From NCBI GenBank assembly GCA_964351025.1, contig CAYGLV010000088.1, positions 1-5,895 of the forward strand: a DNA stretch of 5,895 bases. The letters run 5' to 3'. The notes under the pieces were generated by a model. It ran no database searches and had not been told where the DNA came from. It worked only from the letters and a program-made list of their open reading frames with translations. The DNA is from CAYGLV01 sp964351025. GTDB taxonomy: Bacteria; Actinomycetota; Thermoleophilia; Gaiellales; Gaiellaceae. Shown here one piece after another: positions 1-4,204 of the stretch. The translations under genes were made by a program, and so were the position numbers. Numbering within the stretch: the stretch's first letter is position 1; the number at the start of each line of letters is the position of its first letter.

Positions 1-600
1 GGGCCGGACGACCCCGAGGAGCGGATCAGGGAGCTCTGCGCGAGCATGCGGCGCCTCGCGGCCTTCGAGCCTGAGTCGGTGCTCTGTCTGACGGGGCCTG
101 CGGGCCAGCTCGGTGAGGGAAAGGCCCGCCGGGTCGTGATCGAAGGCCTGAAGCGCGTCGCCGACGCCGCCGGCGAGGCGGGCGTCCGACTCGGCCTTGA
201 GCCAGTCCACCACTCGCAACGGGACATCCTGTCCCTCGTCACGTCGATCCCCGAGACGCTCGACCTGCTCGAGGAGGCGGACCTGCCGGGGGTCGGGGTC
301 ATGTTCGACACCTACCACCTCTGGGACACGCCGACGGTCTTCGCGGACATCCTTGCCGAGCGCGACCGCATCACGGGCGTCCACGTCGGCGACCGGCCGG
401 CCGAGCCGGACCGCACCGACCGCGTCCTTCCCGGAGAGGGAATCTCGCGTACGCAGGAGCTCGTCGTCGCGCTCGAGCGCGGAGGCTGGCAGGGGTTCTA
501 CGACGTCGAGATCTTCTCCACGCCGGAGCTCCTCTGGGGGCTGCCGCCCGCCGAAGCGGCTCGCCGCTGCTACGCAGCGATGCGCAACCTGATTCCGTAG
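1..600 (+). CDS. Sugar phosphate isomerase/epimerase-type TIM barrel, C-terminal part (5' end outside window)
   Basis: The reading frame is open from base 1 to the TAG at 598-600, giving 199 visible residues, so the N-terminal part of the barrel is missing. The family (AP endonuclease 2 / xylose isomerase-like TIM barrel) isomerises or epimerises sugars, inositols or hydroxy-acids with a divalent metal held by Glu, Asp, His and Glu. All four are visible, numbered from the window edge: Glu67 in LGLEP, Asp103 in MFDTYH with His106 nearby, His128 in GVHVGDR, and Glu170 in YDVEIF. The PGEG motif before the last helix-strand unit is also typical. The substrate cannot be told from the sequence. It is the first gene on the plus strand here and is followed after 65 bases by an unrelated plus-strand gene. 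An ATG at 46 lies inside the conserved domain and is not the true start. The family assignment is firm; the specific reaction is unknown. Confidence 0.88.
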   Translation, partial: GPDDPEERIRELCASMRRLAAFEPESVLCLTGPAGQLGEGKARRVVIEGLKRVADAAGEAGVRLGLEPVHHSQRDILSLVTSIPETLDLLEEADLPGVGVMFDTYHLWDTPTVFADILAERDRITGVHVGDRPAEPDRTDRVLPGEGISRTQELVVALERGGWQGFYDVEIFSTPELLWGLPPAEAARRCYAAMRNLIP

Positions 601-640
601 CCGGCCCGGCACGGTCGCGGAGAACTCCGGATGCGCCAGC

Positions 641-654
641 GCCGCGGCCGCGGC
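641..654. repeat. 14-bp perfect palindrome in the short intergenic gap
   Basis: The 65-base gap between the isomerase stop and the GTG of the next gene contains GCCGCGGCCGCGGC, its own reverse complement. It has no loop and no following T-tract, so it is a poor intrinsic terminator. It could be an operator half-site pair or simply a product of very GC-rich sequence. No convincing -10/-35 promoter or Shine-Dalgarno sequence was seen in this gap. Confidence 0.3.
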
Positions 655-665
655 AGCCTCTCTGC

Positions 666-1058
666 GTGCTCCCGCCGCGCCTCCTGAAGCACGTCAACCG
701 GGTCGTGATCGCCCTCCTGCGCACACCCGCCGGGCGCGTCGTCGGGCGCTCACTCGCGCTGCTCGCCTACACCGACCAGAACGGCGCCCGGCGTGAGCTG
801 CCTGTCATGGTCGCTCGCGACGGCGACGACTATGTCGCCCTGGCTGGGCAGCCCGAGCGCAAGCACTGGTGGCGGCGGCTCGACGGCGGCGGCTCGGTGG
901 AGCTGCTCCACCGGGGCCGGCGACGTACCGGACGCGGCGCGGTCGTCGACGACGAGGCGGAGCGCGAACGGGCGCTTTCCGTCTACCTCGGTCGCTTCCC
1001 GCAGGCCCGCGCGGCCGCCGAGGGCGCCGTCGTCGTGCGGATCTCGCTCGACGGCTAG
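666..1058 (+). CDS. Deazaflavin (F420)-dependent nitroreductase-family protein, FMN-binding split barrel
   Basis: This small protein of 130 residues begins with a basic amphipathic helix and continues as a beta-rich split-barrel domain. The order 'NGARRELPVMVARDGDDYVAL', 'KHWWRRL', then a strand ending in a Gly-Arg-rich turn matches the deazaflavin-dependent nitroreductase (Ddn-like) family. In that family the Arg-x-x-P segment and the aromatic pair before a 'L..G..VELL' strand are conserved. Such proteins use reduced F420 or a flavin to reduce diverse substrates, often with unknown physiological role. The GTG at 666 is the only ATG, GTG or TTG in frame between the previous stop and the domain, so it is taken as the start even though no Shine-Dalgarno is visible. 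The last codons overlap the convergent flavin reductase gene by 4 bp. Family is fairly confident; cofactor and substrate are not shown. Confidence 0.68.
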   Translation: MLPPRLLKHVNRVVIALLRTPAGRVVGRSLALLAYTDQNGARRELPVMVARDGDDYVALAGQPERKHWWRRLDGGGSVELLHRGRRRTGRGAVVDDEAERERALSVYLGRFPQARAAAEGAVVVRISLDG

Positions 1059-1576
1059 CCGTCGGCCGGGACGACGACCGGGCTGCCGTACGAGCGGCGG
1101 AAGTAGAGGATCGGAATCGACTCGGGGTCGGGCGCCACCCCCGCCTCCACGAGGCCGGTGATGACGACGTGGTCGCCTGCCTCGAGCTCGCCGTGCGTGG
1201 AGCACTCGGCGTAGGCCAGCGAGTCCTCGCGCAGACACGGCATCCCGCCGAGCCCCGGCTGCCAGGCGACGCCCGCGAACTTGTCCTCCGCCTTCGAGGC
1301 GAACAGGTTCGCCAGCTCGCTGCGCCCCTCGGCGACGAAGTTGACGACGAAGCGCTTCGAGTGCAGGAGCGCCGGCAGCGTCCGGCTCTCCCGGTCGACG
1401 CAGACGAGCAGCAGCGGTGGGTCCGCCGACACCGAGCACACGGCATTGGTCGTCAGCCCGCGCGGCGTTCCGTCCGCGGCGAGCGTCGTCACGATCGCGA
1501 CCCCGGTGGGAAAGGCGCTCATGATCTGGCGGAACTCGTCGCCGGCAACCGACACGCCGTCAGTGTGACGTGTCAC
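1055..1576 (-). CDS. Flavin reductase family protein (HpaC/PheA2-type FMN-binding split barrel)
   Basis: The 173-residue product matches the flavin reductase-like domain over nearly its whole length. It has an N-terminal 'FRQIMSAFPTGVAIVTT', then 'SADPPLLLVCVDRES', 'FVVNFV', 'DKFAGVAW', and the diagnostic AGDH motif near residue 134. These enzymes reduce FMN or FAD with NAD(P)H, usually to feed a monooxygenase; some act on metal cofactors, such as the cob(II)yrinic acid reductase CobR. Residues MTRHTDG before the domain begin at a GTG at 1576. The next in-frame ATG (residue 19) is inside the conserved helix, so the GTG or the GTG at residue 8 is preferred. No Shine-Dalgarno is visible. Its start lies 12 bases after the stop of the upstream 209-residue gene, so translation is probably coupled to it. 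It is the last gene of the minus-strand unit. Family is secure; partner is unknown. Confidence 0.9.
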   Translation of the reverse strand: MTRHTDGVSVAGDEFRQIMSAFPTGVAIVTTLAADGTPRGLTTNAVCSVSADPPLLLVCVDRESRTLPALLHSKRFVVNFVAEGRSELANLFASKAEDKFAGVAWQPGLGGMPCLREDSLAYAECSTHGELEAGDHVVITGLVEAGVAPDPESIPILYFRRSYGSPVVVPADG

Positions 1577-1588
1577 GACGACCGTCGC

Positions 1589-2218
1589 TCAGCCCATGCC
1601 GAGCGAGAGGATGCCCTTGTCGATCAGGCCCGCCGTGAACGCGGCCGCCGGCAGGAGCTTGACCCCGTAGGCGTCGCGCAGGAACCACTCGAAGTAGACG
1701 AACGCGCTCGACCGCACAGTGCCGATGCGTTCCAGGCGGCCGAGGTCGCAGGCGGCCACCGCTGCACGCAGGCCGGGGTCGGAGAGGTACGCCGCCACGA
1801 GCTCGTCGGTGGCGGCACCCAGCTCGGCAAGCACCATCAGCGGCGCCCGTCCGGCAAAGCGCTCGATGCCGACGACTCCGTTGCGCAGCACGAACGTGCT
1901 TGTCTCGTCGCGCCAGCGCACAACGAGCTCCGCAGGCTCCGCCGCCACGACCTCGAGGTCGTCGAGGTCGTCCGCGCAGTGCGCGGAGAACGCCGCCAGC
2001 ACCTCCCCCTGTGTGACGGCGACTGTAGCCCAGCCGACCGGGCTCGCTATGGCGCGTGCGACGAGCTCCGCACGCAGGGCGTCTCGGCGTTCCGGGTCGA
2101 GCAGGCCGGCGGCTCCGAGCTCCTCCACAAGCTCTGCGGGCACCGCTCCGGTGCCGAGGGCGCCGGCCGTCTCGTCGAGGAGAGCCTCGAGCGCCGCTGC
2201 TGTCCGCTGCGAGAGCAT
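1589..2218 (-). CDS. Uncharacterised 209-residue protein in the chelatase operon
   Basis: I do not recognise this protein. It runs from an ATG at 2218 to a TGA at 1589, is alanine- and leucine-rich, and shows no signal peptide and no clear membrane segment. The first 60 residues look helical. A middle part with short strands (around 'ELVVRWRDETSTFVLRNGV') is followed by a helical region rich in LAELG and AAV. The C-terminal part has an aromatic cluster, FVYFEWFLRDAYG, near residues 173-185 and ends in a mildly hydrophobic GLIDKGILSLGMG tail. Codon use matches its neighbours. It starts 37 bases after the chelatase VWA stop and ends 12 bases before the flavin reductase start, so it is very likely co-transcribed with both. 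That context is the only hint to function. No Shine-Dalgarno is visible before the ATG. The coding call rests on length, frame, spacing and the absence of a competing plus-strand gene. Confidence 0.72.
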   Translation of the reverse strand: MLSQRTAAALEALLDETAGALGTGAVPAELVEELGAAGLLDPERRDALRAELVARAIASPVGWATVAVTQGEVLAAFSAHCADDLDDLEVVAAEPAELVVRWRDETSTFVLRNGVVGIERFAGRAPLMVLAELGAATDELVAAYLSDPGLRAAVAACDLGRLERIGTVRSSAFVYFEWFLRDAYGVKLLPAAAFTAGLIDKGILSLGMG

Positions 2219-2255
2219 CGACGCGAGCGTAGTGCCTGGTCTCGCACCCTGCTAC

Positions 2256-3164
2256 CTACGAGCTGCTTTCGAGCGCGTCTACGAAGGCGGGCGGCGACAG
2301 CGCCGCGAGCTGCAGCAGCGTGCCGCCGCCGGCGTGGGCGAGCGCCTCCGCACATCCGCCTGCCGTCGGACGCTCGGGCGGTGTCGCGTCGACCACGACG
2401 AGCCCGATGCCCGCGCGCCGGAGGTCGCGCGCCTCGGCGAGAACGTCGGCGAGCGGGTCTCCCCCACGCCGCAGCGGCACGTTCGGCAGCCCGTCGCTGA
2501 CAACGACCAGGAGCGGTCGCGCGTTCCGTCGCTTTCGGACCTCCTGGCGCAGGAGCCTGCCGGCGAGTTGCAGCGCGTGCGGCAGCGGCGTCCTCCCGGA
2601 GAGCGGGATCCCTCGCAGCGCGTTCGACGCCACGCGCAGGCTGCCGGTCGGCCGCAGCGCGACGGTCGCCTCGGCCACGCCCGAGCGGAACGCGACGAGG
2701 GAGACGCGGTCGCCGCGGGCGGCGGCGTCCTCGAGCAGGCCGAAGACGAGCCCCTTCACCTTCTCGACGAGCCTGTCGGCGTGCAGCGAGTAGCTGTTGT
2801 CGACGACGAAGCAGAGCTCGAAGGGAACACGGTGCTCGCGCACCTTGCGCCGGAGATCTTCCGACGCGACGGAGGGACGGCCGTCCCCCGCCCTGCCGGC
2901 CCGGGCGGCGGCCGCGCGGAGTGTCGCGTCGACCGCAACGTCCACCTGCGTCGTGCCCGCCAGCCGCGAGCGTGAGTACTTGCCCCGCCGGAGCGCGACG
3001 AGCGAGCGCTCGCGGCGGCCGATCGCGCCGCGCTCGAGCCGGTCGGGCCGCGGACGCTCGGAGAACGCGCGCGCCGCGTCAACCGCCATCCCGGCGATCG
3101 CTGGAGGCGCCGCCTCCAGCCCGGTCAGCTCGGTGTCGGGCCCGGCCTCGCCGGACCCTCCGCT
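2256..3164 (-). CDS. chlD: VWA half of ChlD-type chelatase subunit, in the -1 frame
   Basis: This segment encodes the C-terminal 302 residues of the medium subunit and has no good start of its own. Numbered in the joined 649-residue protein, it opens with a Gly/Pro-rich linker (348-372). Next comes the conserved basic stretch RRGKYSRSR (about 406-414), followed by 'VDVAVDATLRAAA' and 'DLRRKVRE', both typical of ChlD/BchD. A VWA (integrin I-like) domain follows from about 461 to 629. The metal-ion-dependent adhesion site (MIDAS) is intact: D469-x-S471-x-S473 in VVDNSYS, T539 in SGRTPL, and D571 in VVSDGLPN. In the family this domain contacts the ATPase ring and the large chelatase subunit (ChlH/BchH/CobN). 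An ATG at 3089 (residue 373) could start a separate VWA protein. However, it has no Shine-Dalgarno, sits just below a stable hairpin and leaves out the linker, so frameshift entry is preferred. The open frame upstream of 3164 is antisense-free shadow of the ATPase frame. Confidence 0.9.
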   Translation of the reverse strand, partial: SGGSGEAGPDTELTGLEAAPPAIAGMAVDAARAFSERPRPDRLERGAIGRRERSLVALRRGKYSRSRLAGTTQVDVAVDATLRAAAARAGRAGDGRPSVASEDLRRKVREHRVPFELCFVVDNSYSLHADRLVEKVKGLVFGLLEDAAARGDRVSLVAFRSGVAEATVALRPTGSLRVASNALRGIPLSGRTPLPHALQLAGRLLRQEVRKRRNARPLLVVVSDGLPNVPLRRGGDPLADVLAEARDLRRAGIGLVVVDATPPERPTAGGCAEALAHAGGGTLLQLAALSPPAFVDALESSS

Positions 3165-4204
3165 TTTTTTTCGGCAGTCTCCTGGTCGAGCACGTCGTCG
3201 AGGATCCGGCGCAGCACCCGCTCGTCGATGCCCGTGCCGCCGTCGAAGGGGTCGACGGGCACGCGGTGGCCCAGAGCGAGCGAGGCCGCGGCGAACAGCT
3301 CCTCGCGTCCCACCTCCCCGTCGCCGGCGAGCGCCGCCAGCGCCTTGGCGCACTGCAGCACCGTCACGTCAGCCCGGTGGCTCGCGACGCCCGCACGCAC
3401 GACGACGAGCGCGATCGTGCGATAGGCATCCGGGGAGACCACGATCTCGTTCAGGCGCCCACGCGCCTGCTGCAACCCCTTCGCAAGCGCGGCTTCCGCC
3501 TTCGCCCAGGTGGCGCGGAAAGCGTCCGGGTCGGTCGTGAACGCCTCCCGCCGCCTGGTCACCTCCGCGCGCAGGTCCGGGTCGGAGAGCGCTTCGACCT
3601 CGACGCGCAGGCCGATCCGGTCGGCGAGCTGGGGCCGTAGGTCGCCCTCCTCGGGGTTCATCGTCCCGACGAGCAGGAAGCGGGCGGGATGCGACACCGA
3701 CACGCCCTCTCGCTCGACGATGTTCGTGCCGAGCGCTGCGGCGTCGAGCAGCACGTCGCAGATGTGGTCGTCGAGCAGGTTGATCTCGTCGACGTACAGG
3801 ATCCCCCGGTTTGCGTCGGCGAGCAGGCCGGGCTCGAGCGCCGTCACTCCGTCGCGCAGCGCCCGGCCGATGTCCACCGAGCCGGCGACGCGGTCCTCGG
3901 TGGCGTTGAGCGGCAGGTCGACGATGGAGACGCGCCGCACGGCGGACTCGAGTCGCTCGCCGCGTGCCCGCCGTTCCCGGCAGGGGGTGCACGGCGCCGC
4001 CGGGTCGCACGAGAAGGGGCAGCCGACGACGACGTCGATCTCGGGCATCAGCTCCGCGAGCCCACGGACGGCCGTCGACTTGCCTGTGCCGCTCGCCCCT
4101 TCGACGAGCACGCCGCCGACGGCCGGGTTGACGGCGTTGAGCAGGAGCGCCTGCTTGAGGCGCTCCTGCCCGACGATCGCGGTGAAGGGGTACGACGTGC
4201 TCAG
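2256..4204 (-). CDS. chlD: Full-length chelatase medium subunit ChlD/CobT-like, made by -1 ribosomal frameshift at A8
   Basis: This is the joined product: 347 codons of the ATPase frame through the second AAA of the slippery site, then 302 codons of the -1 frame re-reading base 3164, for 649 residues. AAA+ ATPase, flexible linker and VWA domain in that order is the standard architecture of ChlD/BchD and of the single-chain ChlID proteins of actinobacteria, and the length fits that family. In chelatases the medium subunit forms a double AAA+ ring with the small subunit and drives metal insertion by the large subunit: Mg into protoporphyrin (ChlH/BchH) or Co into hydrogenobyrinic acid diamide (CobN). 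No chlorophyll or other cobalamin gene is in view. Cobalt is the better guess because Mg chelatase would require a phototroph. The joining is inferred from the recoding signal. A missing base in the A-run of the assembly would also create this picture. Confidence 0.82.
3100..3120 (-). repeat. Second perfect 9-bp hairpin just after the 0-frame stop
   Basis: On the mRNA strand the arms GCUGGAGGC (3120-3112) and GCCUCCAGC (3108-3100) pair perfectly around a GGC loop. The hairpin begins 4 bases after the short-product stop codon (3127-3125) and 17 bases after the frameshift hairpin ends. No U-tract follows, so it is not an intrinsic terminator. It lies in the linker-coding part of the -1 frame. 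It may add to ribosome pausing, mask the internal ATG at 3089, or be chance in GC-rich linker DNA. Confidence 0.6.
3125..4204 (-). CDS. chlI: ChlI-like AAA+ ATPase, small chelatase subunit (0-frame product)
   Basis: The frame encodes 359 residues of a ChlI/BchI/CobS-type AAA+ ATPase. It starts at the family's usual N-terminus, YPFTAIVGQE. Walker A is GASGTGKST (36-44) and Walker B is ILYVDE (135-140). Sensor 1 is N183 in VGTMNPEEG, a probable arginine finger is R196 in ADRIGLR, and sensor 2 is R277 in ASHRADV. Four cysteines at 62, 66, 72 and 75 lie in a CPFSCDP..CTPC insertion also seen in chelatase ATPases. The small subunit hexamerises and powers metal insertion with ChlD and the large subunit. 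After the A8 run the frame reads 12 more codons and stops at TGA (3125-3127). No ATG, GTG or TTG lies near the N-terminus. A CTG at 4204-4202 overlapping the upstream TGA is chosen; an ACG at 4198 is the alternative. The open frame upstream to 4894 overlaps the TPP enzyme and is not coding. Confidence 0.9.
   Translation of the reverse strand: MSTSYPFTAIVGQERLKQALLLNAVNPAVGGVLVEGASGTGKSTAVRGLAELMPEIDVVVGCPFSCDPAAPCTPCRERRARGERLESAVRRVSIVDLPLNATEDRVAGSVDIGRALRDGVTALEPGLLADANRGILYVDEINLLDDHICDVLLDAAALGTNIVEREGVSVSHPARFLLVGTMNPEEGDLRPQLADRIGLRVEVEALSDPDLRAEVTRRREAFTTDPDAFRATWAKAEAALAKGLQQARGRLNEIVVSPDAYRTIALVVVRAGVASHRADVTVLQCAKALAALAGDGEVGREELFAAASLALGHRVPVDPFDGGTGIDERVLRRILDDVLDQETAEKKAEGPARPGPTPS
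3138..3183 (-). promoter_or_regulatory. Programmed -1 frameshift cassette: internal Shine-Dalgarno, A8 slippery run, hairpin
   Basis: Reading the minus strand, AGGAG (3183-3179) can pair with the 16S anti-Shine-Dalgarno. After 8 bases comes the slippery heptamer A_AAA_AAA (3170-3164), the last seven bases of an A8 run (3171-3164) set in phase as GAA AAA AAA. Five bases later a perfect hairpin begins. Its arms GGGUCCGGC (3158-3150) and GCCGGGCCC (3146-3138) form 9 pairs with one U-G wobble, around a GAG loop. This layout is that of dnaX-type -1 frameshifting, where an upstream Shine-Dalgarno and downstream stem stimulate slippage. A -1 slip leads exactly into the VWA frame; without slippage the ribosome stops at 3125. 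An A8 run may also allow RNA polymerase slippage, which by adding one A would give the same joined frame. Confidence 0.85.
4201..4204 (-). promoter_or_regulatory. CTGA stop/start overlap coupling the TPP enzyme to the chelatase gene
   Basis: The TPP enzyme ends AAC TGA, and the chelatase frame reads CTG AGC across the same bases, giving a 4-base CTGA overlap like the common ATGA type. A GGAAAGG purine run about 13 bases upstream could serve as a distant ribosome binding site. The absence of any in-frame ATG, GTG or TTG at the expected N-terminus makes a CTG start by reinitiation the simplest reading. The start is not proven. Confidence 0.5.

Noticed and set aside
618..629. CGGAG-AA-CTCCG inverted repeat in the plus-strand gap
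   Set aside because: Stem and loop too short and no T-tract, so not a terminator.
1565..1576. Inverted repeat GTGAC-GT-GTCAC at the flavin reductase start
   Set aside because: Arms of only 5 bp inside an operon and at the coding start; too weak to call an operator.
1955..1972. Tandem GAGGTCGTC repeat
   Set aside because: Two 9-base units encoding DDL-DDL within the 209-residue protein; ordinary coding repetition.
869..2500. 543-residue open frame on the plus strand
   Set aside because: It is an arginine-rich antisense shadow of the flavin reductase, the 209-residue gene and part of the VWA gene. High GC removes stop codons; no domain is seen.
1719..2975. 418-residue open frame on the plus strand
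   Set aside because: Low-complexity Ser/Arg/Ala translation opposite clear VWA coding sequence.
3087..3089. ATG as start of an independent VWA protein
   Set aside because: No Shine-Dalgarno, it sits just below a hairpin, and it discards the linker. Not excluded as a minor start.
3165..3353. N-terminal extension of the VWA frame upstream of the A-run
   Set aside because: It overlaps conserved ATPase sequence out of frame and gives an Arg-rich translation. The VWA frame is meaningful only from the slippery site onward.
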